From positions 124,001 through 188,000 of the forward strand of contig NZ_JAPEHV010000004.1 in the NCBI RefSeq assembly GCF_028823665.1: 64,000 bases of DNA, written 5' to 3'. This DNA comes from Microbacterium sp. C7(2022). Its GTDB lineage: Bacteria; Actinomycetota; Actinomycetes; Actinomycetales; Microbacteriaceae. Positions within the stretch are counted from its first letter, which is position 1; each line of letters begins with the position of its first letter. Of the stretch, positions 35,115 to 42,665 are shown one piece after another. The notes under the pieces were generated by a model. It was not told the DNA's origin. It ran no database searches and worked only from the letters and a program-made list of their open reading frames with translations. The position numbers and the translations under genes were made by a program.

Positions 35115-35444
35115 TCAGCTTGCGCAGGCGACGCACCTGATCGCGGTGGGCCGTGCCTCGAGGCGCCCCGGTGGGATGGGTTGCCCGCAGGTGACGCAGA
35201 TTCCGTAGGTGCCGTCATGCCACCGGCGAAGCGCCTCGTCGATCTCTCGCAGCTCGTCGTCGACACTCGCGAGCAAGCCCTCGAGGCGCGACCACTCCGA
35301 TGACAGCGGAACACCCTCGGGGTCGTGCTCGTCGTCGGCGGAGTCGGCGCTACGGTCGACGCGGAGGCGAGCGATCTCGGCGGTGAGTGCGTCGCGCCGG
35401 TGCTCGGCGGCGGCGCGTAGGGCGTGCAGGTCAGGGATTGTCAC
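35115..35444 (-). CDS. DksA/TraR C4-type zinc finger protein
   Basis: This 109-residue protein has a coiled-coil N-terminal half (LHALRAAAEHRRDALTAEIARL, cited as LHALRAAAEHRRDAL, and RLEGLLASVDDELREIDEAL). The C-terminal zinc finger is YGICVTCGQPIPPGRLEARP followed by RCVACAS. The fold fits the RNA-polymerase secondary-channel binders of the DksA/TraR group, which tune transcription. A DHDPEGVPLSSEW region lies between the helices. The start is GTG 35444. It is convergent with the decayed hydrolase remnant. Confidence 0.88.
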   Translation of the reverse strand: MTIPDLHALRAAAEHRRDALTAEIARLRVDRSADSADDEHDPEGVPLSSEWSRLEGLLASVDDELREIDEALRRWHDGTYGICVTCGQPIPPGRLEARPTAIRCVACAS

Positions 35445-35465
35445 GTGCGTACTCGGTGGCCGCGC

Positions 35466-35984
35466 CTACTCGGACGCCGTGCCGGCGATGGAGATGACGT
35501 CGGGGAGCGTGTCGCCACTATCGGTGGCCACGCGCCGGAACTCGTCGCCATCGCGCACGTAGATGCCCGCGTCGGCGCCCGTGACGAAGTATTGGTCTGC
35601 GGCATCCCCCGAGAGCTCTGTGGGGGTGAGGAACAGGAGGTACTCGTCGTCGACCGTGAGGAGCGGGGCTGTCATCTGGCGCACCTCGACGGTATCGCCC
35701 ACGCTGACCGGGCTGTTCTGTTGCGTGAGGTTCTGGCCGAGCGTGGGATTGTCGGGGGCGTTGATCACCTCGATGGTCGAGATCGTGGTGTCGCCGTCGT
35801 CTGTCTGGCCCGAGACCGTGCCGACGACGATTGCCGCACTATCGGCAGCGAGGGCGTCGATGCTCTCGTAGAGGGTGGCGCGGCTGCCGGATGATGTTTG
35901 CGTGCACCCGGTGGCCAGGGCGATCGTGACCGTCACCGCGACGAGCGCGGCGACGGACCTGCGACGACGACGACCTATGCGCAT
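35466..35984 (-). CDS. Lipoprotein of unknown function
   Basis: This 172-residue protein has a basic N-terminus (MRIGRRRRRS), a hydrophobic core and lipobox IALATGCTQ, Cys about residue 27. The mature part is beta-rich (SAAIVVGTVSGQT, DTVEVRQM, YLLFLTP) and resembles small exported domains seen in actinobacterial lipoproteins. The start overlaps the upstream three-helix gene by 10 nt, so the two are coupled. The much longer open frame upstream has shadow-like Arg-rich composition and is not used. Confidence 0.8.
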   Translation of the reverse strand: MRIGRRRRRSVAALVAVTVTIALATGCTQTSSGSRATLYESIDALAADSAAIVVGTVSGQTDDGDTTISTIEVINAPDNPTLGQNLTQQNSPVSVGDTVEVRQMTAPLLTVDDEYLLFLTPTELSGDAADQYFVTGADAGIYVRDGDEFRRVATDSGDTLPDVISIAGTASE

Positions 35985-36181
35985 TCTGCTTTGACGCGCT
36001 TCTTCGCTTCGCGTTCGGCGAGCACCGGCACGAAATCGCGCACCTTTGCGGCGGACATTTCGGCGCGCACCTCGGCGACGATCTCGTCGATGCGCACCCG
36101 CGAAACATCGGGGTACTTCTCCGTCAGACCTTCGACGATCTCTCGGAACGCGACGTTTTCGTCGATCCCTTTTTCGGCCAC
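35975..36181 (-). CDS. Small three-helix-bundle (DUF3562-like) protein
   Basis: This 68-residue helical protein reads MAEKGIDENVAFREIVEGL then TEKYPDVSRVRIDEIVAEV and has a basic C-terminus. The pattern (helix, short YP turn, V-[DE]-V-hydrophobic) resembles the three-helix bundle domain found between the ArsR and ArsC parts of the fusion gene at 62449-63453. The GTG start at 36181 has an aaaggag Shine-Dalgarno. The lipoprotein gene follows with 10-nt overlap. Confidence 0.75.
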   Translation of the reverse strand: MAEKGIDENVAFREIVEGLTEKYPDVSRVRIDEIVAEVRAEMSAAKVRDFVPVLAEREAKKRVKAECA

Positions 36182-36200
36182 GGTGCTCCTTTCTCATAGC

Positions 36201-36212
36201 ATTCGTGCGAAT
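36201..36212. promoter_or_regulatory. Short palindrome upstream of the three-helix gene
   Basis: The sequence attcgtgcgaat (arms attcg and cgaat) lies 20 nt before the GTG. It may be an operator; no regulator gene is adjacent. Confidence 0.35.
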
Positions 36213-36447
36213 ACTACGCCGTATCGGTGACCGTGGGGAGAGGGCCGGGGAACGGGCCGGATTCGGTCGGCGCTGAGGCGCGGGTGGGGCGTTGCGCGCG
36301 TTGCAGAAAGCGGGCCCTGGTCGGGCATTCGTCCGGGCGGGGTATGTGAGACGGCGGGCCGCTGGGCGCCGCGCTGCCGTGTTCGCCGCGACCGACCGCT
36401 GGTCCGCTGAGTGCGTGGGAGGACCCGGTTCGGTTGCACGTCCATGT
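36213..36447. other. Intergenic region with no recognised feature
   Basis: This 235-bp GC-rich region lies between divergent genes. The open frames on both strands are Arg/Pro-rich and lack start-site or family signals. Confidence 0.5.
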
Positions 36448-36479
36448 AGTGAGTGTTCTACATTTGTAGAACACTCACT
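36448..36479. promoter_or_regulatory. Perfect 32-bp palindrome: operator of the MazF-type toxin-antitoxin operon
   Basis: The arm agtgagtgttctaca (36448-36462) is followed by tt and its perfect complement tgtagaacactcact (36465-36479). A TAGAAC hexamer lies inside the right arm. The ATG at 36480 directly follows the palindrome. This matches autorepression by an antitoxin dimer or toxin-antitoxin complex. Confidence 0.88.
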
Positions 36480-36692
36480 ATGCTGGCCGACATGGGTACC
36501 ACGATCGGATTCCGTCCGACCCCGGATGACGAGCGTATTCTCCGCGAGGCGGCACAGTCTGGCGAGAGCACGTCCGACACCTTGCGACGCGCACTGCGGT
36601 TGCTGGACCACGAGCGCTGGCTGGAACAGTTCCGCGCCGACGCAGAAGTGCTTAAGACCGAGAACGTGAACTCGGAGCCTGAAGCCTGGTGA
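36480..36692 (+). CDS. Antitoxin of a MazEF-like module (ribbon-helix-helix type)
   Basis: This protein of about 70 residues contains TIGFRPTPDDERILREAA and SDTLRRALRLLD, an RHH-like DNA-binding segment, and an acidic C-terminal tail (LKTENVNSEPEAW) that would bind the toxin. If the TAGAAC hexamer is the -10, ATG 36480 would be leaderless. ATG 36492 (MGTTIGFRP) is the alternative and may match homologues better. The stop overlaps the toxin start (GTGA). Confidence 0.85.
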   Translation: MLADMGTTIGFRPTPDDERILREAAQSGESTSDTLRRALRLLDHERWLEQFRADAEVLKTENVNSEPEAW

Positions 36693-37030
36693 TCCGAGGC
36701 GCCGTCTATCGCATCGACTTGGGCAAGACTCGCGGGCACGAGCAGGGCGGGAAGCGTCTGGGGCTGGTGGTGTCGCCATCCAACTCGCCGTTGTCCGTCG
36801 CCACAGTCATCCCGTCCTCGACATCCGAAGGCCACTCCATCCACCGCCCTGAAGTCGAGATCGCCGGGCGACGCACCCTCCTGCTCGTCGACCAGATCCG
36901 CTCGATCGACGTTGACTACATCGTGGGCGATCCCGTCGACTACCTCACCCGCGATCAGCTTGCCGAGGTAGACCTGGCCATGGCTCATTACCTCGGCACC
37001 CAGGACGTGGTCCGTCACCGAGCCCAGTAG
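36689..37030 (+). CDS. MazF/PemK-type toxin endoribonuclease
   Basis: This 113-residue protein begins with the MazF-like MIRGAVYRIDLGKTRGHEQGGKR, cited as MIRGAVYRIDLG and GHEQGGKR, where the Gly-rich loop and Arg help form the active site. It continues with RLGLVVSPSN and LLLVDQIRSIDVDYI. MazF toxins cleave mRNA at specific short sequences. The GTG at 36689 overlaps the antitoxin stop. It is the second gene of a two-gene operon under the 32-bp palindrome. Confidence 0.92.
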   Translation: MIRGAVYRIDLGKTRGHEQGGKRLGLVVSPSNSPLSVATVIPSSTSEGHSIHRPEVEIAGRRTLLLVDQIRSIDVDYIVGDPVDYLTRDQLAEVDLAMAHYLGTQDVVRHRAQ

Positions 37031-37127
37031 CGGGCTCGTTCCGTTTCACGCCCACGAACGCCCGGACGAGGACCGGTCGGCGTGCAGTTTCGTTGCGTTC
37101 GCGCCGCCCCATAGTTACGATCGCCGT

Positions 37128-37289
37128 ATGGATCCGAAGGACGATGAGGGCAGCATGCGGTACCGGTGCCTGGAACCGCCTATCCCGTTCGACCAGATGA
37201 TTGAGTCCGTCGACGCAGCAGAGCACCCCGAAGGACAAGACGATGGCTACCGAAACCAGGAGTGGCTGATCCGCAACGCGGCCGGATGA
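37128..37289 (+). CDS. Small hypothetical protein (53 residues)
   Basis: The acidic peptide starts MDPKDDEGSMRYRCLEPP and ends EWLIRNAAG. No family is recognised. Support comes from the promoter: TACGAT lies exactly 6 nt before the ATG, the spacing seen at many other genes here. It sits 97 nt after mazF. It is too short for confident prediction. Confidence 0.5.
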   Translation: MDPKDDEGSMRYRCLEPPIPFDQMIESVDAAEHPEGQDDGYRNQEWLIRNAAG

Positions 37290-37554
37290 CACGCGCCCCC
37301 GCGCGGCGACGATATCGCGTCCGCTGAACGACCGCCCAGCGCGCAGACCGTTGCAACTTACGCCGACACCCATCCAGGTGGTGCAGTCTGTTTCGGGGTC
37401 GGCGGTCACTCGCGATCGGCGGTCGAGAGGAGATGGAGCCCACGTCCGCCCGCGCAGATGTCGTCTCGGAGTGGTGCCCTCGCGGGTCGCGACCGGCAGA
37501 GTCGAATGCGCTGTCCCGTCGCCCGTGAGTTCGGACGACAGGACAGCCCTCCGT

Positions 37555-38028
37555 TCACCCGTTCGCTGCGGGTTCGAAGCACTTCTGGACGTCGAGGCCG
37601 CTGTCCTCGACCTGCGCCAGAACCGTGTCGGCGTCCTTGCCCGGTTCGATGCCGATGTCCGTCAGACATTCGCGGTACCGGATGAACGTCTCGGACTCGT
37701 AGGAGTGGGCGATCTGCCATTGGTAGTCGACCGGTGCGAAGTCGACGTAGCACTTGTCGTACACCGGTTCCGCGTCGGCCAGGTAGGAGAACTCGTACAC
37801 ACCGCCGACGACGCGGGTGCCAGCGAGCTCCGCGCCGCCTTCCTCCATGCACGCCTCGAACTTCGCGAAGGCCTCGTCGTACACCTTCTGCGTGACGACT
37901 GTGACCCCTTCGGGGAGTGGGCCCGCCTCCGGGTTGGTGAATGCTCCACCCACCGCGGCCACACCGCCGATTGCTACCAAGCTGGCCGCGGCCACGAGAG
38001 CGCCAGTGATGATCGTTCGCTTCTTCAT
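37555..38028 (-). CDS. Exported protein of unknown function
   Basis: This 157-residue protein has a signal-like N-terminus MKKRTIITGALVAAASLVAIGG. The mature part has four Cys residues (EACMEEGG, DKCYVDF, RECLTDIG, VQKCFEP) spaced for two disulfides, and many Asp/Glu. It follows another secreted gene after 10 nt on the same strand, so the two form an operon. No known domain is recognised. Confidence 0.75.
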   Translation of the reverse strand: MKKRTIITGALVAAASLVAIGGVAAVGGAFTNPEAGPLPEGVTVVTQKVYDEAFAKFEACMEEGGAELAGTRVVGGVYEFSYLADAEPVYDKCYVDFAPVDYQWQIAHSYESETFIRYRECLTDIGIEPGKDADTVLAQVEDSGLDVQKCFEPAANG

Positions 38029-38038
38029 GTCTCACCCC

Positions 38039-38425
38039 TTACGAGTTCGTCGAGCCGACTTGGACGCCGCTGCCGTTGTAGGCCTTGTGGCGGCCGTCCC
38101 AGGTTCCGGACTGCGTCTTGGCGACCTGCGAGCCCTGGACCAGCTTCTGAGACCCCCAGTAGTACGGCCCGCCGGGGTACGCCTGGTAGTAGAGCTGGAT
38201 GCTGACAGACGCGCCGCCAGCGCAGCCATTGTCGGCGTAGGTGTTCCCACCGGCGTTGGAGAAGGTGACCTGATACGTGCGGCCGGATAGCTGCCCGCCT
38301 CCCGAGCAGTTCACCACCGGGCTCCAGCCCAGGGCGTAGGCCGCCGGTGCGCCTCCCAGCAGCACAGCTGCAGCGAATGCGAGTACCGCCAAGACGCGCG
38401 GTGTCTTCCTGCGCCTAGATGTCAT
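38039..38425 (-). CDS. Small secreted protein of unknown function
   Basis: This 128-residue protein has MTSRRRKTPRVLAVLAFAAA and a cleavage-like GGAPAAYALG. The mature region is rich in Gly, Tyr, Ser and Asn (SGGGQLSGRTYQVTFSNAGG, YYQAYPGGPYYWG) with two Cys. Small size, secretion and composition suggest a bacteriocin- or surface-type protein, with weak resemblance to lactococcin-972-like proteins. It is first in a two-gene operon. A terminator-like hairpin lies in its leader. Confidence 0.65.
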   Translation of the reverse strand: MTSRRRKTPRVLAVLAFAAAVLLGGAPAAYALGWSPVVNCSGGGQLSGRTYQVTFSNAGGNTYADNGCAGGASVSIQLYYQAYPGGPYYWGSQKLVQGSQVAKTQSGTWDGRHKAYNGSGVQVGSTNS

Positions 38426-38448
38426 GCTGCAACCCAACCTCGTCGTTG

Positions 38449-38468
38449 AAAAACCCCCGCAACCGGGG
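38449..38468 (-). terminator. Terminator-like hairpin in the leader of the secreted-protein operon
   Basis: On the minus strand cccgg-type arms (ccccg/cgggg, loop gttg) are followed by five T residues at 38453-38449, 24 nt before the start codon. No minus-strand gene lies upstream, so this is either an attenuator for the operon or a stray terminator. Confidence 0.5.
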
Positions 38469-38675
38469 ATAATTTCGGAACATATCAGCAAGGACCTGGG
38501 ACTTGTCAACAGCTGAAGGGCTAGCACTGGAGGCCGGTGGCATTTTGCGCGCCTTTCCGCTCGGCTCAGTGCGACTGGCGCCGGTACATGCCGTCGCCAC
38601 GCCCATCGTCAATATCCGACACTGTCCGGGCCGAACCCCGTCGACCCGGAGCGATGGTACGAGCTGACCCCGCTT

Positions 38676-38699
38676 CCGTGCAGTGCCCGCACAAGGACC
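38676..38699 (+). repeat. Dispersed 24-nt motif, copy A
   Basis: The sequence ccgtgcagtgcccgcacaag followed by gacc is one of five same-orientation relatives (A 38676, B 44146, E 47418, C 53929, D 55811). The shared core is GTGCArTGCCCGyAnGCGGAT. This copy is the most diverged at its right end. It lies 103 nt before the AraC gene. Confidence 0.55.
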
Positions 38700-38801
38700 G
38701 GCATCCGTCCGTCGATGGATAGCCGCAGGTGATCGGATCGGACCGCGATAGTAGGGTGCCGATCGACGATGCTCGGCAGTGTGGATGTCGAAGGAGGCGC
38801 C

Positions 38802-39668
38802 ATGATCGCGGAGCTGAACCGGTTGGTGGAGGTCGTTGAGGCACACCTCGGTAACGACACCGATGTGGCGACGTTGGCGACGACGCTGGGCACCACGGAG
38901 TATCACCTGAGGCGGATGTTCTCGTCGCTGGCCGGTATGCCGCTGTCGGAGTACATCCGACGGCGACGGATGTCGGTCGCAGCGGCAGACGTCCTCGGGG
39001 ATGAAGACCTGCTGAGGATCGCGGTGCGATACGGCTACGGGTCCACCGAGGCGTTCGGTCGAGCGTTCCGATCCGTGCACGGTGCCGGGCCGAGTGACAT
39101 CCGCCGCGATGGCGGCCCCCTTCGCACACAACCACAGATCAGGTTCCGCCTGACCGTCGAAGGAAACATCACCATGGACACACGCATCGCAGATCGACCA
39201 GCATTCCGCCTCGTGGGCCACGCCGCCCGCGTGCCTCTCATCCACGAAGGCATCAACCCGCACATCCAAGCGCACATCATATCCCTGCCCGCCAGCGAGC
39301 ACGCGCGCCTTAAAGCCCTGAGCAACACTGACCCGGCCGGTCTGCTCCAAGTGAGCGTCGACGTCGACCCGGATTACATCGAAGGAACCGAGCTCACCTA
39401 CCTCCACGGGGTCGCAGTCGACGAGGAGACTCCCCTGCCCGACGATCTCGATGCCATCGAGGTTCCCGCGGGCACCTGGGCGGTCTTCCGCACCGAAGGC
39501 GCCTATCCCGACGCACTGCAGGCCGCATGGGCAGCTACCGCAACCGACTGGTTTCCGTCGAACCCCTGGCGACTTCGCCCCGGCCCGTCTGTCGTCGCAG
39601 TCCTGGATCGCGCCGACGACTTCAGCACCGCCATCTGCGAACTCTGGCTCCCCGTGGAACTCGCCTAA
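38802..39668 (+). CDS. AraC family regulator with GyrI-like effector domain
   Basis: This 288-residue protein has a double HTH at residues 1-110 (LATTLGTTEYHLRRMFSSLAGMPLSEYI, cited as TEYHLRRMFSSLAGMPLSEY; IAVRYGYGSTEAFGRAFRSVHG), then a GyrI-like small-molecule domain (RPAFRLVGHAARVPL ... AVFRTEGAYPDALQAAW). The architecture matches SoxS/Rob-like regulators that sense drugs. ATG 38802 has a strong gaaggagg Shine-Dalgarno; an upstream ATG at 38769 is rejected. Confidence 0.92.
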   Translation: MIAELNRLVEVVEAHLGNDTDVATLATTLGTTEYHLRRMFSSLAGMPLSEYIRRRRMSVAAADVLGDEDLLRIAVRYGYGSTEAFGRAFRSVHGAGPSDIRRDGGPLRTQPQIRFRLTVEGNITMDTRIADRPAFRLVGHAARVPLIHEGINPHIQAHIISLPASEHARLKALSNTDPAGLLQVSVDVDPDYIEGTELTYLHGVAVDEETPLPDDLDAIEVPAGTWAVFRTEGAYPDALQAAWAATATDWFPSNPWRLRPGPSVVAVLDRADDFSTAICELWLPVELA

Positions 39669-39773
39669 CTGGTGTGACCCGCGCGCACCTCAGCGGGCAA
39701 GTCACGGGCCCGCTGAGGTGCTGGCAATCGAGCAGCCGTAGACCCGCTCGCAATTTCGTATTACGATTCCGCC

Positions 39774-40037
39774 ATGGGTGGTGAAGAGACGATCAACGGT
39801 GTTCCAGTTACGGAGGAGCAGATCGCGGCGTGGGCTGCGGAGGCTGAAGCCGGCTACGACGTGGAAACGCTCAAGCGACGCGGACGCGGACGACCCGGCC
39901 GAGGAGCGGAGCCCGCACAGGTCGTCGCGCTCCGGCTCACCGCGGACGAGCTCGCCGCCCTTGACGCTCGCGCCGAACGAGAACACAAGACCCGCTCGGA
40001 GCTCATCCGCGAAGCAATCGCCGCGTACGCCGCGTGA
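39774..40037 (+). CDS. CopG/RHH-type antitoxin
   Basis: This 87-residue protein has an acidic N-terminus, an RGRGRPGRG linker and a C-terminal RHH: QVVALRLTADELAALDARAE then TRSELIREAIAAY. TACGAT is exactly 6 nt before the ATG, so it is probably leaderless. The downstream gene overlaps by 4 nt (GTGA), giving a coupled toxin-antitoxin pair. Confidence 0.85.
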   Translation: MGGEETINGVPVTEEQIAAWAAEAEAGYDVETLKRRGRGRPGRGAEPAQVVALRLTADELAALDARAEREHKTRSELIREAIAAYAA

Positions 40038-40273
40038 AGGTCCACGACTCCGCACTCAAACACGGCATCGCACCCGAGGACGTCATCCAGGCGGCGTCGT
40101 GGCCGCTATGGATTGACGACCTCGACGAGGACTTTCCGGCTCGCCAGCTCCGGCTTGGGTTCGACCGGCAAGGACGACTGCTCGAGCTTGTCGTCCTCGT
40201 CTTCGACAGCGGCAACGAACTCGTGATCCATGCGATGAAGGCCCGACCGCAGATGCTCGATCTGCTGCCGTAG
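40034..40273 (+). CDS. BrnT-like toxin of a toxin-antitoxin pair
   Basis: This 79-residue protein starts MKVHDSALKHGIAPEDVIQAA and ends VIHAMKARPQMLDLLP. The series HG-[IV]-xxEDV, then R-x-L-x-LGxDxxGRLLELVV, and then A-x-KAR follows the BrnT core, which is a small RelE-related ribonuclease fold. The order antitoxin-toxin is reverse to classic brnTA. The GTG start overlaps the antitoxin stop. Confidence 0.7.
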   Translation: MKVHDSALKHGIAPEDVIQAASWPLWIDDLDEDFPARQLRLGFDRQGRLLELVVLVFDSGNELVIHAMKARPQMLDLLP

Positions 40274-40347
40274 CTCAACGAGGTAAGGGCCAGATTCACA
40301 TCAAATCGCGCACGGTGAGGGACCGCTAAACGTGGCATGCTCGTGAC

Positions 40348-40719
40348 GTGATGCAGCCCGACGACGTCGTCCATGTCGCCCTCTCGGAAGCGGAGCGTTA
40401 CCTGCTCGACCGTGGGCTCGTCGAGTGGGGAGGCCCAGCGCGGTGCACCGAACCGATGGCGGCCGCCCTCGGGTTCGACAGTGTCGCCGACCTCCTCGAG
40501 TCGGGGTACCGAATAGCAGATGACCTGTCGAACGACCGACCCCTTACACGCCGGGACTGGACGCGCGCGTTGCTGGCTACTGAAGTGGTGTTCGCAAGCG
40601 ATGTCCTCGGCTCCGGCCACGATTGGGAAGCGACGACCGGCCTCAATGACCACGCCACGTTTCGCACTCTTCGCGAACTTCAGCTGCGCCTCGCCGGGGT
40701 GATCATCCGTCCGCGGTAG
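40348..40719 (+). CDS. Hypothetical protein
   Basis: This 123-residue, mostly helical acidic protein reads MMQPDDVVHVALSEAERYLL and contains SRRDWTRALLATEVVFASDV-like helices. No family is recognised. The start is at GTG 40348 with CATGCT 6 nt upstream. It has no visible export signal. It lies between the BrnT-like pair and a convergent hypothetical gene. Confidence 0.65.
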   Translation: MMQPDDVVHVALSEAERYLLDRGLVEWGGPARCTEPMAAALGFDSVADLLESGYRIADDLSNDRPLTRRDWTRALLATEVVFASDVLGSGHDWEATTGLNDHATFRTLRELQLRLAGVIIRPR

Positions 40720-40740
40720 ACAGACAGCACACCGACCCGT

Positions 40741-41040
40741 TTAGGAGCCCTCGCGATAGGCGAGCTCCCAGTACTGAAGGACTACCTCGTCGCTGGGGAG
40801 TGCGCGCTTGACCTCTTCGTAGAGCCGTCTTGCTTCCTCTTCGTGCGCAGCGGCCATCGCGGCATTGGGCCAACCGTGTTGCCAGTCGAACAGCTCATTG
40901 AATTGGGATGCCCAGGCGCGGGCAGCGGCCGCGGTCGCTTCGGGAAGAGCCGGATCACCATCGGCGCACAGTCCAGCGCCTTCCTTGCCGCCCCAGAACG
41001 GCCAGTCAGCAGAGTAATCGTTCATGAGCCGGTACTGCAT
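40741..41040 (-). CDS. Hypothetical protein (MNDYSADWPFW-type)
   Basis: This 99-residue acidic protein begins MQYRLMNDYSADWPFWGGKEG. The [YF]RLMNDYSADWP opening is familiar from many actinobacterial hypothetical proteins that end with a Y-E-x-Y-type helix (QYWELAYREGS here). No function is assigned to that group. A GACACT hexamer lies 6 nt before the ATG at 41040, favouring this start over 41058. Confidence 0.75.
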   Translation of the reverse strand: MQYRLMNDYSADWPFWGGKEGAGLCADGDPALPEATAAAARAWASQFNELFDWQHGWPNAAMAAAHEEEARRLYEEVKRALPSDEVVLQYWELAYREGS

Positions 41041-41135
41041 GCGACAAGTGTCGCGCAAGGCGACTGGGCTACGCGCAGCCCAGAGACCTCATTGAAGACG
41101 ACCGGGAGCGAGCCTGCCCCGTGCACAATGGTTCC

Positions 41136-41657
41136 GTGAGTGCTGACGAGCTCTGGGACCTGCGTGACATTCGAGGGAAGCTCGTCGGGAGGACACACGC
41201 TCGGGGTGCCGCCGATTGGCCGGATGGAGCGTTCCACGCTGTAGCGGGCACGGTCGCTGTCCGCCGAGACGGGCTTGTGTTGATGACGCTGCGATCCTCG
41301 ATGAAGGACCACCCACTGACGTGGGAGTTTCCGGCGGGCAGCGCACTTGCGGGTGAATCCAGTCTGGACGCAGCCGTACGTGAGTTGCGTGAAGAAACAG
41401 GGCTGTCGATTGATGCGGACTCTATGGTTGCCGTGGGTCGATTCATCGAGACACGAGCCCTGTTCGACCTCTTTGTCACGCGGCTCGGCGACCATGCCGA
41501 TCTCGTGCTCGACGGCGACGAGGTTGCCGAAGCGGAGTGGGTGGCGGTGGAGGAAGCATGTCGACGTTGGCGTGCGGGGCTGATGGCCGCCCCGTGGGAG
41601 TCGCGACTCGCCCAGCTCTGGCCGCGACTCGCCGAGGTGATCGATCAGTCCCGCTAG
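41136..41657 (+). CDS. NUDIX hydrolase
   Basis: The protein of about 173 residues has the Nudix box GSALAGESSLDAAVRELREETGL, cited as AGESSLDAAVRELREETGL, fitting GX5EX7REUXEEXGU. It is in the ADP-ribose pyrophosphatase-like group, with TWEFPAGSAL just before the box. It would cleave a nucleoside diphosphate linked to another moiety. GTG 41136 is 6 nt after CACAAT and is preferred; GTG 41121 is in frame upstream. Confidence 0.9.
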   Translation: MSADELWDLRDIRGKLVGRTHARGAADWPDGAFHAVAGTVAVRRDGLVLMTLRSSMKDHPLTWEFPAGSALAGESSLDAAVRELREETGLSIDADSMVAVGRFIETRALFDLFVTRLGDHADLVLDGDEVAEAEWVAVEEACRRWRAGLMAAPWESRLAQLWPRLAEVIDQSR

Positions 41658-41834
41658 CTTCCGCGATTGGAGCCAAGCCGCGGGGCTGCTCGCGTCGCAG
41701 TCTGTTGCGCGCAACGGGACCCGATTGCGAGCGAGGTGCGGCGGTCCTGTGCGCTGACGGTAGAACGTCCACGAGTGCCGACTGTCTTTCGCAAGAGAAT
41801 GAGCCCTGGCAGGCGGCGGCAGTATGCTCGCAAC

Positions 41835-42524
41835 ATGTTGGACTCACCGATGACATTGCCTCGTGACGAACCGGTCGCGGGGCCATGGACAGCGATGTCC
41901 GATGACGAGTTCGCCGGCATTGTGCTCTCGATGGCACGTATGTCACCGGGTAGACCGCGCGTGGTCGCGGTGGACGGACGCAGCGCATCCGGGAAGACCA
42001 CACTGGCGGACAACCTGGCGGCACGAGTCGATCGATCCGCGATCATTCACGTCGATGACGTCGCGTGGAACGAGCCCCTCTTCGCATGGGCAGACCTCCT
42101 TGCCGACAATATCCTCGCCCCGCTGCGCTCCGGCGAAGGCGCGTCATTTTCACCGCCCGCGTGGGCAGCGCACGGCCGTCAGGGCGCGATCGACATACCT
42201 GCCGGCTTGGGATTGGTGATCGTCGAGGGCGTCGGCGCCAGCCAGCGAGAGCTCAGCGACCTACTCGACGCCGCGATCTGGGTGCAGTCCGACTTCCTGC
42301 TCGCGCAGAAGCGGGGAATCGACCGCGACATCGCGCAGGGCGTTAACGGCACCGTCGAGCAGACGATCGCCTTCTGGCACGAATGGATGACGGAGGAACT
42401 GCGGTTCCTCGCCGACCAGAAACCATGGGAACGCGCGAACCTCATCGTCGCCGGCACCTCCACCCCCGCTATCCCCGATCACCAGATCGCGGTGGCAGCA
42501 GGTCATCTGAGACCCGCCCCATAG
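41835..42524 (+). CDS. Uridine kinase-like P-loop protein
   Basis: This 229-residue protein has Walker A VDGRSASGKTTLADNLA near residue 45, DDVAWNEPLF as the substrate-binding region and IVEGVGASQRELSDLLDA as the Walker B/core strand. It resembles uridine kinases and (d)NMP-type kinases of actinobacteria. TATGCT lies 6 nt before ATG 41835 (leaderless); the longer upstream frame is ignored. The substrate is not certain. Confidence 0.85.
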   Translation: MLDSPMTLPRDEPVAGPWTAMSDDEFAGIVLSMARMSPGRPRVVAVDGRSASGKTTLADNLAARVDRSAIIHVDDVAWNEPLFAWADLLADNILAPLRSGEGASFSPPAWAAHGRQGAIDIPAGLGLVIVEGVGASQRELSDLLDAAIWVQSDFLLAQKRGIDRDIAQGVNGTVEQTIAFWHEWMTEELRFLADQKPWERANLIVAGTSTPAIPDHQIAVAAGHLRPAP

Positions 42525-42665
42525 TAAACAGCAGGGGGCCTACGCACGCTCAGGGACCGCCGAACGTTCGCGCTTTCTATAGCTGATGCAGTCGCTATTC
42601 GCTAATGGCGCGGAGTGCTCCTGTCCGCTACGGTCGTGCCTGACGACCGTTCGAAGGAGTTCGCC

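Larger units (their letters stand above)
38426..38801. other. Intergenic region with attenuator-like hairpin and motif copy A
   Basis: This 376-bp divergent region holds the hairpin (38449-38468), a promoter region for each neighbour, and the dispersed motif at 38676. No other gene is supported. A 22-codon frame at 38654 encodes the motif as VQCPHKDRHP but is not convincing alone. Confidence 0.55.

Noticed and set aside
35985..36779. N-terminal extension of the lipoprotein frame
   Set aside because: It is Arg/Pro-rich, crosses the three-helix gene and the toxin-antitoxin operator, and the signal peptide begins at 35984.
37049..37073. Another motif-like stretch ending gaggaccgg
   Set aside because: It matches copy A at about 17 of 25 bases and lacks the GTGCA half.
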